Shown in pieces: positions 35,901-46,450 of a stretch of DNA of 64,000 nucleotides. A program made the position numbers and the translations under genes. The notes below the pieces were generated by a model. It saw only the letters and a program-made list of their open reading frames with translations. It was not told the origin of the DNA and ran no database searches. Within the stretch, counting starts at the first letter, position 1. Every line of letters starts with the position of its first letter. Source of the DNA: Edaphochlamys debaryana (Eukaryota > Chlorophyta > Chlorophyceae > Chlamydomonadales). The stretch is taken from NCBI GenBank assembly GCA_016858145.1, contig JAEHOE010000056.1, positions 558,001-622,000 of the forward strand, read 5' to 3'.

Positions 35901-38291
35901 GCGGGGTTGGGGGTAAAAGGCGAAGGTGCGGGCCGGGGTCCCGCTGTTTAAGGGGCGGCTGCTGCAGTGGCGGGTGCGATGCAGTTGGGAGGGGCGGGGG
36001 AGAGGGCATCGAGGGAAGGCCCTGGGCAGGCCATGCTGCGAAAGCGCGCAGGCAGCAGACAAGTTGGCCTTGTATCTCACATGAAGGGGCTGGCAAGATG
36101 CAGGCTTTTCCGGAAGTTGTTACGGGACACGCGGCCGGGGACCAAAGGGTGGGCGGGCCAAGCCGAGCACTGCCACGAAGAGGGGCTGGAAAGCGTGTGC
36201 CGTGTCTCGCCGTGCGACGCCCTGGTCTTAACCAGGGAACCTATGCGGGGCCGGCAGCGCGTTCCTGCTGGCCGCAACCCTGTAACGCGTCATTCCTTAA
36301 CCACCCGTCTGCTCCCACTGCCCTACGGCCGCCCCCGCAGTACGCCCTGCCCCGCCTGGAGACGCACCAGCTGTGCAACTGCATCTGGTCCTGCGCGCGC
36401 CTGGGGCTGTACCCCTCGGCCTCCTGGCTGCGGGACTGGTACGACGCGTCGTACCGCCAGCTGCCGTACTTCAAGCCCGTGGACCTGAGCCAGGTGGGTA
36501 CGGCGGTACTGCATGAGGGTTCCAATATGTGCTGGCGCACTTGTGCGGTTTTCTGGGCCTGTGACTAGGTCTGTGACTCTGTGACCGCCACCAACGTTCC
36601 CTGGCCCCGCCTTCGCCTTCCTCCATCCCTCTCTCCGCAGTCACTGTGGGGCCTGGCGCGCCTCTCCGCCGTGCCACCGCAGCCCTGGCTGGCGGCCGCG
36701 CTGACGCGGCTGCAGCACGCGGCCTCCATGTTCACCCCCGTGGAGGTGGCCTCGTGCCTGTGGGCGCTGGCCAAGCTGGGCGTGGCCGGCGAGCGCCTGC
36801 CGGGAGAGGTGCTGGCGCTGTTCTTCATCGCCACGGACCGCCGGCTCAGCAGCTTCAAGCCGCAGGTGCGTGTGGAGAGGAATGAGGGAAGGAGGGCTGG
36901 AGCTGCAGAGAGGGCCGAGGGGGCGAGGGCAAGTGAGGCAAGAGCAGATGGCTGGGAGCCAGCAGCGGAGGGAGCAGATGGAAGAGAGGTGCGGTACGGA
37001 GGGAGGGGGCAGGTCCCTGAAAGCTGAGTGGCAGGGGGACGGGCACAGGGCTAGGGAGCAGCGCTGGCACGAAGCGCGCCTGACCGCTGCCTGCTCGAGG
37101 CGAGCAACCAACACCGCCGTCCATGGCCCCGCACCCCCGCAGGAGCTGTGCTCAATGCTGTGGGCGCTGGCGCGCATGCGGCGGCGGCCGGACAAGGAGT
37201 GGACGGCGGAGTTCCTCAAGGCCTCGTTCCACAAGCTGCCGTCCATGAGCGGCTGGTGCCTGGCCACGCTCGCCTGGGCGCTGGCGGAGCTCTCGGACCT
37301 GGGCCTGCACCCCCCGCCCGCCTGGATCTACGCCCTGGTCAACGCCGCCAGGCAGCGCCTGGCAGCGGCGCCGCCAGTGGCGGCGCCGCCAGCCGCCGCC
37401 CTAGACGGCCCGGCGGCGCCCAGCACCGGCGCCAACGCACCCCTCAGCGCGCTCGACCTAGCGCAGCTGATCTCGGGCCTGCGGCGGCTGAGTGCTGTGT
37501 GCGGCGGCCTGGCCAAGGTGGACGACTGGGTGCGGGAGGCGGAGGGCGCGCTGGCGGAGGCGGAGGCGCGCAGCGGCGCGTTCGCGGAGCAGCAGGTGCG
37601 CGCGCTGCAGGCCATGGGGCCGCGCGAGGCGCGCCTGGCGGCGGCGTTCGAGGCGGCGGAGGCTGCCGAGGCGTGCGCCCGCGCCGCCATGCAGGCCGCC
37701 GCCTCCGCTGCGGAGGCTAACGGCAATGGCGTGGTTGCTCATGCCGGCGGCGAGGGGCTCAACGGCGCGAACGGCGTCGCGACGCATGCCGCTGGGGCCG
37801 AGCTGCAGGTGCAGACGCAGGGCGCCAAGACGCCGCGGGCACCCCGGCGGCGGCAGCCCAAGGCCCAGCCCCAGGCGTCAGAAGGCGCTGAGTCGCAACC
37901 GCAGGCGCAGGCTCAGCCTGGGTCCAAGCCTCGGCGCGCGCAGCCGCGCAGGCCTCGCAAGCAGCCGGCCGAGGCGGCGGTTGCCGCTCTGGCGGCGCAG
38001 CCTCAGCCAGAGGCGCACGATGCGCCCTCGGGGCCCTCTGCGCGGAAGGGCGCGGCCTGGGCGGCCCCCCTGGCGGAGCCCAGCGGCGGCGTCCCGCGGA
38101 GCAAGGGGGTGCACGTGGGCCTGGGCCTGGGCGGCGAGGGCCTCTCCGTTGAGCTGGGGTCTCCGTCGGGGCCCGTGTCGCTGCGCGCCGGAGGGGACGC
38201 CGGCGCTGCTGCGGCTGCGGGCGGGGCAGCGGGGCCCGGCGTGGATGGAAGCAGCGCGGCGGAGATTCGCCGCCGGCTTTTGTCGGTCTAA
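32988..38291 (+). CDS. Octotricopeptide-repeat (OPR) protein, Tbc2-like
   Basis: OPR proteins bind specific organelle transcripts and control their stability or translation; Tbc2 of Chlamydomonas is needed for psbC translation. Exons 32988-33143, 33390-33950, 34231-34374, 34616-34822, 35048-35191, 35524-35847, 36341-36493, 36641-36865 and 37143-38291 are all phase 0 and give about 1020 residues. Residues 1-50 look like a chloroplast transit peptide (SPSPPRSRRSRRCVAPAPR). From about residue 300 there are at least seven degenerate 38-40-residue repeats of the form P-P-x-x-W ... L-x-x-x-L-W-A-L-A-x-L-G, for example HQPPPKWMDSYL, DLATLLWALARL, EVASCLWALAKLG and HPPPAWIYALV. The tail (about 730-1020) is Ala/Gln/Pro-rich. 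No RAP domain is seen. The first exon is the least certain. The target RNA is unknown, so I give no symbol. Confidence 0.85.
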
Positions 38292-39126
38292 GAGGGAAGG
38301 GAGGGATTGGAAAGAGAGCGTGTGACAGAGAGGTTTGGGAATGCGGGGGACGAGCAGCAGGGGCCGACGGGGGGGCGGGCAAGGTAGGCGAGAGGCGGGG
38401 GCAAGCGGCCCTGTCCGTCAAGGCGTTGCCGGCTTTGCCTGGCTTAGAGAGAAAAGTGAGCAGGTGTGTGATGAGAGGGCGACAGAGCTCTGGCTACGCC
38501 AGTCTGTGCGTTGAGGAGGCTCGGAACGGCGCTTGGGATATCGTATGCACGAGGATGGGAGGCTATCAGTACTGGGCGCGGCTATTAGGGTGACGCCCTG
38601 GGCGCAGTACAAAGGCAAGGCGCCTTGACGGCTTTGGTGGTGGGGCTTCACAAACAGGGGGAGGGTAGCTGTGCCTGTGCAGACGTCACAACTGGCAGTC
38701 TGAGAAACGGTATGTGGAGTTGGGGTACGGCCTCGCCGTTTGGTATAAGCGGAGGGCTGTCGTTTCCCGATGTAGGAAGAGCGGAGGCAGGCAGGCGTGG
38801 ACTGTCAACCAGGTAGATGCCGCAACAGGGCCAGACGATCAACACCTCTCAAACCTCCAGCGACACACCTGTCCGCTCCCCTCCGACCTCTGATCTCGAG
38901 CGTGTGGGTGGCGCTTGCCCCAGGACAGCCAGGAGAGCACAGGCAGTGGGTCGCGTCGCGACCGGGCTGGCCGGGCTGGGCGGGAAATGCACGGCGACAA
39001 GCACGGCGTCTAACGCTCGCGGGCCGATGCACCCGAGGACGTCTAGAAGGTACCTTACTCCAAACTACAAAACTTGCTGCAGCCCATATCAATTCATAGG
39101 CCTCCTAGCACAATCGAATCGCGAAA
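38292..39126. other. Intergenic region, no gene seen
   Basis: About 0.8 kb between two plus-strand genes. It should contain the 3' UTR of the OPR gene and the promoter of the small membrane protein. No TGTAA was spotted close to the OPR stop. Confidence 0.4.
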
Positions 39127-39408
39127 ATGGCAGCCCTTGACCAAGCGCTGGAGTTCCTGTCTGGACCCAATGGCGCTCTAGCTGTCGCGGCGTTTGTGTT
39201 CTTTCTGGGGCTTCTAGTCGCCGTGAAGTACCTCGTTCGCGCCGGCGGGCCGGGGCAGAGGAAGAGCAAGGTCGCGGCCTCCGCCTCTGCTTCTCGGGCG
39301 CCAGCTAGCAGCGCCGCAGCAAAGGGCGCGGGCGCAAAGTCGGACGACGCGGATAGCGACGAGGATGGCGATGGCGGTGTGCGGCGCCGGGCTCGCCGGT
39401 ACGCATGA
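39127..39408 (+). CDS. Small single-span membrane protein, function unknown
   Basis: Intronless frame of 93 residues with a good start context (GCGAAAATGG). A 12-residue N-terminal segment is followed by one hydrophobic helix, LAVAAFVFFLGLLVAVKYLV (residues about 18-37), then a basic stretch, an Ala/Ser linker, an acidic cluster (KSDDADSDEDGDG) and a basic end, VRRRARRYA. The layout suits a small membrane protein of the endoplasmic reticulum or an organelle with its charged tail in the cytosol or matrix. The family is not recognised. Codon use matches its neighbours. A TGTAA at 40259-40263 could end a long 3' UTR, but that assignment is weak. Confidence 0.6.
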   Translation: MAALDQALEFLSGPNGALAVAAFVFFLGLLVAVKYLVRAGGPGQRKSKVAASASASRAPASSAAAKGAGAKSDDADSDEDGDGGVRRRARRYA

Positions 39409-41021
39409 GGCGCAGATGGAGTCAGGAGCCACAGCACCTGGAGCGATTCCAGAGCGACGGGGGATGAGCGTGCGGGTCGCAACCCAAAACCCGCACGCGC
39501 GGTGCCGTCGAGCCGGCCTCCAGCTGAGGGGTTGCGGGCCGCACCGTGGCTCAGCTTCTCGCTGCAGCCTCGTGCGAAGTAAGGAGGACCCGCTGAGGAA
39601 CACGCGGAGGGCTGCAGTAGGGCGCCGAGGGCCGGGGTCTGCTGGACCCCAAGGGTGGGCAATCCAGCAGCTGACGTCGCCATCACCGTCTGCTGTGCCG
39701 GGGGGGCAGCGCCTCCTGCGGTGGACCATGGGCCCGCCTAGCCGGCAGCCGTGGCATCGCAACGGTGTACGATGACTCGGGTCACGTGCAAGGCGCTGCG
39801 GTCTATTGCTGTGGACGGGGCGTAGCGTTTGGTGCCTTGTCATGAGCAGGACACCAAGGGGCGGCCCCTGCTAGCTCAGCGCTGGCCAGGAGCGGGGCGT
39901 TGGCTGTGAGTGATCTGGGCCCTGGGCAGGGCACGTCGCCCCGGCTCTAGTGTCATGCACGCACTCTCGTGCAGGCTTCAGTGTGGTGTGGTTTCACTGT
40001 CCACTGGCTTCATGATCAAGTAATGGAGTGGGAGGGCTGGTGACGCACACGTTGTTGATTGAGCTTGTTGTGGCGGGGCTCACTGCCGTACGCTGGACCG
40101 ATCTGGGTTCTAGAGCAATTGCTCCCCTTGATTGCCTGCACGACATGATGCACTTCTGCTAGGGCTGCGCTTGCTGAGGCGCACTAAAGCCATGAGCACT
40201 CGTGGAGGGCATGAAGCTGAGTTGGATTGAGTGAGGAGCGTTGGGGCGTCCGGAGCGCTGTAAGTCCTTTCTTCATGTGATCCAGTGGTCGATTGACGCC
40301 GGCACTCCTCCGGCGTTGCTGGCGTGGATGCGCAGGCTAGGCAAGGCTCGCAGATTGCAGCTGCAGGCGGGGCACGGCGCAAGCCGTACCCCGCTCAGCC
40401 ACCAGGGCCGAGAAGAAACCGAGACGAACCTGTGCACTGCGGTCGGGGACAAACCCCCAGGCAAGTCACCGCCGAACACAGCTCCTCATAGCAGCAGGTC
40501 GCCAGAGCGACCCGGAGACATAGCCTCAGCTGCGCAATGGCCGCGAGAAAGCGTCTTTTGGAGGATCGAGGACTAGCTGTCCCACATCCACTTATAATTT
40601 CTTTATCTTCCCCCTTCAAACGTAGACCACACACGGGTAATTGCAATGGCAAAACGTAGTCAGCAGTTAGGCAAGTCACCACCTAAGGCATTAGGGAAGG
40701 TACCACCACACTAGATGCGTTACGACAAAGTACCCATGCATGCCATGCACCATACACTTCTCCATAGTCTGTTATGACGGATGCATCCATGAGATCTCCT
40801 TCCCTGTCCACGAACCTCATTAGCAGGAGCAGCCCGTGACCTCGTTCGTCGGAACCTCTCTATCCCTCATGCTGCATGCTGCATGCTGCATGTTGCGTCA
40901 ATCTGCACGCTCTGCTGCGCCTCTCAATATGCCCGCAGCCGCTCATCGCACACCACCACCCCAGCTCCCCCAGCCCCCCCACTCGCTCCCCCACGCACAA
41001 CCCCCAGCCCCCCCAGCTCCC
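39409..41021. other. Convergent intergenic region, no gene seen
   Basis: About 1.6 kb between convergent genes, with lower GC around 40560-40840. It holds 3' UTR sequence, including a candidate TGTAA at 40259-40263. No coding exon could be supported. Confidence 0.4.
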
Positions 41022-43602
41022 TCACACCCAGTCGTCCCGCGCGTCGTCCGCCGGCACCCTCTCCCGGAAGGTGAAGGCGCACGTGCGGTGGAAGTTGGTG
41101 TTGGTTTCGGCGGCGCCAAACAGGCTGGACGACACGCCCGTGTGCTGCACCAGGGACGAGCCGCTGGTGAAGGCCGCCACTCCCAGGTCCTCCAGGCAGA
41201 TGGACAGCGCCCAGTCCTGGCAGCAGGATGGAGTGGGGCCGAGGGGCGAGGCGCGCGGGGAGGTGAGGGAGCGATCGAGGGGTAGGTGAGGAGGGTCCGG
41301 GTAGAGCGCGAGCATGGTACCGGTGGCTGTCTAGGGAGCGCGCGTTGGTCATGATCTGGCCTCATGTACCGTTTGCAAATTTGTGCACGCGGTACGGGCC
41401 ATGCCGTACCTTGAAGTGCAGCCTTCCACGCTCCCACTTTTGTGCTGTGTACTGGTAGTAGCAGTCAGCCAGCCTGGACCGGAGGGGCCCAATGGGAAGG
41501 GGCAGTAGAGGCCACGCTGGGCACATGGACACACTCCATCCCTGCTGAATGGCGGCCTAGAGCAGGTTGGCCGGCTGAGGTAGGTTTGTGTGTCAGTAGT
41601 CCACACCGATAATAATGCCGAGCACCCAGACGCCCACACGCGCCCTGCCTACCTCCGCCGCAGCCTTCCGTCGGACACGTACAGCCCCTGCGCGCCCCAG
41701 TAGTAGTGAGCCCGCTTGGCGGAGTATCCCACGAGGGAAGCGTCCTTCCTCCCTTCAGCCGGTGGGGGGTCGTCGCTCGGGAGCATCATCACTGCCGTTC
41801 CCGGCCCTTCCTCCGAGCCCGGGCCGTAGGGCTTGGGCCCGAGCCTGACTTCCGTGTGGGGGACGTTGCATCCGGCGGTGGCGTTCAGCACGGTTGCCAC
41901 GGGTCGGCCGGTGCGGGTGGGGATGTAGAGCCTACAGGGATAGAAGGGTACCCAGCCAGGGGAGTGGGCGTGACGGGGAGCGAGGGGCTGGTGATGGCGT
42001 GACAGCAGCCTACCCCCGCCCTAATCCGTCCCTCCCCACCTCCCTCCTCATACTCTTGAGACTCACGCAATGATGAAGGGCCGGTTGCCGCTCTTGCTTG
42101 CAGCATCCTTGGCCACGTGATGCAACTGGAGGAGGGGAGGGGGAATGAAGGAAGAAAGGGGCCTTAGGCGCAGGGCCATATGACGCGCCAACCCTTCCCA
42201 AGCGGAGGACCCCTGCCTGCCCCGCTGCGGCAAAGCAGCCTGGTTAATCCCCGGCCCGCTGACCCTTTGCCCACGGCACCCTCGCACCTTTTTGGGTAGG
42301 TCGTCCACCAGCCAGATGTCATCCTCCAGGAACAGAATGGGCAGGTTGCTGGCTCCCTTGGGCCGAGCCACACGGCCCAGGGTCGTAACGCGCTCGCCGT
42401 TGTGCGGCTGCGTGCTTGGCTTGGCCTTGGCAGCGGCTTCAGTTTTGCTTGCGGCCGGGGGCGGACCGGGGACGAAGTCTGGGGCGCGGAGCAACCTGAA
42501 GGCGGGTGCGTGGCGGAGTGCGGGTAGGCGGGAGTGGCGGCGGGGTTGGGGGACCGGTGCAACAACATTACAGGTCGCAGTGGGCCGCAGGAAGTGCTCT
42601 GCATGCCCGCCCAAGCTACCCCAGGAAGCCAGGATGTTCTGCACAAGTCAGGGCCCCTCCAGCCCTGCCTCACTGGTAGAAGGCGTTTCTGGCTCTCATG
42701 CTCCCCGACACATCCTGCAGGTCATACACGCTCGCATGCACCTGCACCGGAGACGGGTACGATAGGAACGCTGGGGGCGTGTTGCGGCGCTTGCTCAGCA
42801 AGCACGGCACAGGTTTCTCGGGACGACACGCTCCCCTTCAACCGCCCAGTCCGTTGCACGACTCACCCGGCTGCTCATGTGTACTAGGTTGTACACAAGC
42901 GACAGCTGCATTAGCCGTGCGTCGTTGAACAGAAGGTGCATGTGCGCGGGGCCGCCGGGGGGCGCCATGGCGCCGGAGGCTAGAATGGACACCAGGGTGG
43001 AGGCGAAGGTGGCGCCGAAGTGGGACCTGGGGGGGAGGGGGAGGGGGAGGCATGCATGGGGGGGGGCGAAAAGGGTGAGGCGTGAAGGGAGGGGAAGGAA
43101 GCATGAGGTGGTGGGGCGGTGATTGGTGGCGCGTGGAATAGCACGAACGAGGTGGTGGGGAGGTAAGGGAGCGGCAATCGCACGGGGAGGAGGGGGAGAG
43201 GCGGGAAGATGGGTGAGCTGTGAGGTTTGCTATTGCCAGGCGCTGCCGCTGGCGTGCTGGGGGTCTGAGATTGAGAGGTGTGGTGCGTGAGGAGGTACCA
43301 GTGCTGATGATGTAGATAGGGGGCAAGCACGCACCTGTACCCCGAGCTCAGGGCCACCTCGTAAGTGAACTGCTCGTAGGGCGGGATCTGCGTGGGGCCG
43401 GATGCCGGGGGCAAAGCACGCGCGCGTGAGCGAGTGTCAGACACTAGGGTTCCCCCAAGCCCTGACACACTCCGTGACCAAGAACCTCACCCTTGCGCGA
43501 GATGCCGAAGAGTACAAGACTCCCTAGTCCCAATGCCCAGAGACTGTCCGGCGCTGAGAGTCCGCTGGACGTGCCTTGCGTTCTCCTCGTACCGGCACCC
43601 AT
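41022..43602 (-). CDS. Putative Golgi-type glycosyltransferase with EDD motif
   Basis: Exons 43387-43335, 43026-42867, 42741-42674, 42495-42288, 42125-42067, 41931-41653, 41473-41410 and 41216-41022 join in phase to 361 residues. A tentative first exon, 43602-43471, starts at an ATG and adds SLWALGLGSLVLFGI, a possible signal anchor; its donor (GTGTGT) is weak. Features that suggest a nucleotide-sugar transferase are ILFLEDDIW (acidic metal/sugar-nucleotide motif), HYYWGAQGLYVS, DWALSICLED and, near the end, SLVQHTGVSSSLFG. The last is close to the QHxGxxSSL signature of MGAT4-type (GT54) enzymes and related PGAP4-like proteins. I cannot tell which sugar or acceptor. The overall order of motifs fits a type II Golgi enzyme, but the call rests on short motifs only. 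Confidence 0.5.
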
Positions 43603-46450
43603 TTGTACGGTCAGAGCACTTGCCTGTATGGAGGGCAGGTCTGACACGTTCCATTTCTGCTTCTCCTCAGGTCGAGCAACATCCTTGACGGACCGCCGCT
43701 TAACTCCGGTCCCTTCGAGACTCTGTGCAAGGCCAGCAGTCGGAGGGACGATTCAAGTCAGGACACGACCCCGGCTCAAATCTTCCAACCATTTCCGACC
43801 ATCTCCACACGTTCTTCACACCGACGCGACCTGCCACGCCGACCTTTTAATCATTCAGCAGTGCAGCACTGCGAGCTTTTGCGCGCCTCGATAGCGCTAC
43901 CTGCAACCTCGCAGAGCGGTGAAAACCCGACTTGCCGGCTGCGAAGGCCTTGCTCCTGAGCTCGAAGACGCTTGACACTTTGGAGATAGCACCAGAAAGA
44001 GCATTGAAAGGGCGAGGAAGGCGCGCGGGACCCTCGCAGGCTGCCGATGGCCGAACATCTCGGTGCGTAAACTGGCACGCGACCAGGTGACCTATAGATT
44101 GTTAAATGAGTGTTCTAGCTACTGTGCGTCTCGCAGCGGCCGGGGGGCCTCTACAAAGCTCTCGGCGCCGGATGCCGTACAAACGCTCTTTGCGTGAGTG
44201 CGACTGGCGGAAAGCGCGAACCGCTGAGCGCGACCTCATGTGGCCTATGAGCCCATCAGTCAGTGGCATTGTGCGACGGAAACTTCCATTGGACAGCAAG
44301 CGGGGCGGCGGGCTGCCTCGAGGCGGTTGAGGTCCTGGGTTGTGAATCCAAACCCCCGACCCCCGCCTCGACGGGGTCGCAAGTGTACTTCGCTCCTGAA
44401 CAGGAGTTCTGACGATGCAGTCGTAACGCGCACGCATGCTCCCGCCTGATCCGTCTCTGCAGTTTGCTACAAGTGCGTGATGAAGGGCCTCTTCGGTGAG
44501 AGGCAAGCGGGAGGCGTCGGGCACCGGGCTGCCTCGGCACAGCGGAACCCCCAACCCGCCTGCATGGAGCCCAGGTTGCCTCGCAACTCGAAAACTCGAC
44601 ATCTTGCAGTTCGACGAACCTGCGAAGACCGTCCACAACAGCTGCGTCGTCATGCACACGGGGAGGCCGGACCTCTAGCCCGTGGGCCCCCTCACTCCCT
44701 CTCCATCGCCGCCCCTGCCTTGCCTTCGGTCGCTGCCTGCAGCCCCCCAGCCACGGCTGGCCCCGCCCCGCCCCACCTCTCCCCCTGCCGCGGCCCGCCA
44801 GCCACACGCGCGGCCGCCACCCGTGTGCCCTGACAGCCTCGCAATGCCCTCCAGCTCCCTTCCGCCAGGATTCGTGCTTGAAGCCTTTCAAAGGGGCTAT
44901 GGGTTCGAGGGCCAGGCGGCATGTTCAGCGCAAGTTAGCTCGGTGGGCCCCGGTCCTTAGCAGCAGGTGTGGGGCCCTATCAAGAGGCTGGCCTTTTTTC
45001 TTTACATTCGGATGCACACGATGCAAGGGGGGCCCGGCAAGGCGGGACACGGAGCAGCTCCAGCCTCATTCGCTGGCGGGGCAGTCCCCATCTCCCCAAG
45101 GGCTGACGTGGGGGACTGTACGGCAGTGCGTAGGGCTCCCAGCTGGTGCCACTGTGGCTATGGGGCGGCGCGGTGTGCGTGGGGGACATCCGGGCAGCCC
45201 GGACGGGGCAACCCTGAGGTTGGCTGCCAAGTGACGGCGGGGGTCCCACGTCCCACGTCCCATGGAGTTAAGACATGTTTGCGCGGTGGGGTGCTCGCCT
45301 TCGCTGCAGCTTCTGCCGGGGGTCGCGGGGTGCGAAGTGACGTGGAAGATTAGGCCAGCTTCCGCTCAGGCGGCGGGCCCTTCAGCTTCCAGTCGGCCTA
45401 CACTGCAACTGTCCCGACGTGCCAGCCTGTGCCGTGCCCTTGTAAATTGCGTTGATGGTGGCTGCATAGCGGGGCCGGCGGGTCAGCCCGACGTGACCCG
45501 AGGCAGGTGTACTTCTGCAACACACCGCCACACCCCGAGGCATTTCGCGTCACGCACTCATAGCTCATTAACGACATTGGTAGGCACTGCGTGCGCGCGC
45601 TCGGCCAACAATGCGCTCGAGCACGGGTCGAGGGAGGTCGGCCCCTGTCGGCCGACGCGCACGCGGGGCCGCATGGCGAGGGTGCCGCAGTCGGCGCATC
45701 CAGTCGTGTCGCAAATCGTCGCAGCTGATGGTTTAGTACGCGTGCTCTGCCTCTGCTCTCGCCTGCGAGACCGCATAGACATAGCGTGAAGCCGAAGGGC
45801 CGCGACTGGGGGCGACGTAATGCCGACTTGTGCAGAGCGACCTAGCAACTCAGACTCAGCATGTAGTGCCTCTGTTCTTCTACCAATCGACGGCAGCTAT
45901 CTCCGGTCGACAAGTTGAGATGGATGGCAGACGCGCTGCGCCAAAGGGCTGAGTTCAGTTGGGCTGTTCCTCCATCGAAAGATCATAATGCGTCCCTCAA
46001 GCCTCATGTATGTGTACTTGTAAACCTTGACAAGCCAAGACGCTGCTCGAGCATGTGGACATGGCACACACGATTTCGCGAAAGGGTACGGGCGGTACGG
46101 CCGCAATGCTCGCGTTGGCTTGCAGAGGGCTACACTCAACTTATGGCCTTGTCGGGGTTCGGGAAGAGCCCCACTTCCTGGCGGAGCATTCGATCAAGGC
46201 ACCCTTCCCTGGCCGGCGGGGCCCTGCCCCCTGCAGGGCTAGCGGGGCAACCCTACCTGCCTGGGGCCCGCAAAGCCTAGGGCAAAGCGCCCTTTCCCAC
46301 ACTACCATCACAAGTCCCGTTTGAGGTTTTAAATAGTAGTCACAAAGGTAGCCCGTCCACCTGCCCTGAAGCAAGTTCCCGCTGTAGCGAAGCACCACTC
46401 CTGCCGGCGGGCCTCGGCAGACCGGCCACACAGCCGCCAGGCCCTCCACG
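43603..46450. other. Gene-poor 2.8-kb region, no gene supported
   Basis: Lies between the start of the glycosyltransferase and the 3' end of gene B. Several open frames exist on both strands but lack repeats, motifs, hydrophobic segments and in-phase partner exons. A short GTCCCAC tandem occurs at 45243-45260. It should hold the glycosyltransferase promoter and the 3' UTR of gene B. Confidence 0.45.

Noticed and set aside
36870..37142. Plus-strand frame upstream of the last OPR exon
   Set aside because: It is the open intron before the acceptor at 37142; its translation is Arg/Glu/Gly-rich and lacks OPR character.
44256..44891. Minus-strand open frame of 211 residues in the gene-poor region
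   Set aside because: Arg/Gly-rich, no motif and no in-phase neighbouring exon; typical random frame of GC-rich DNA.
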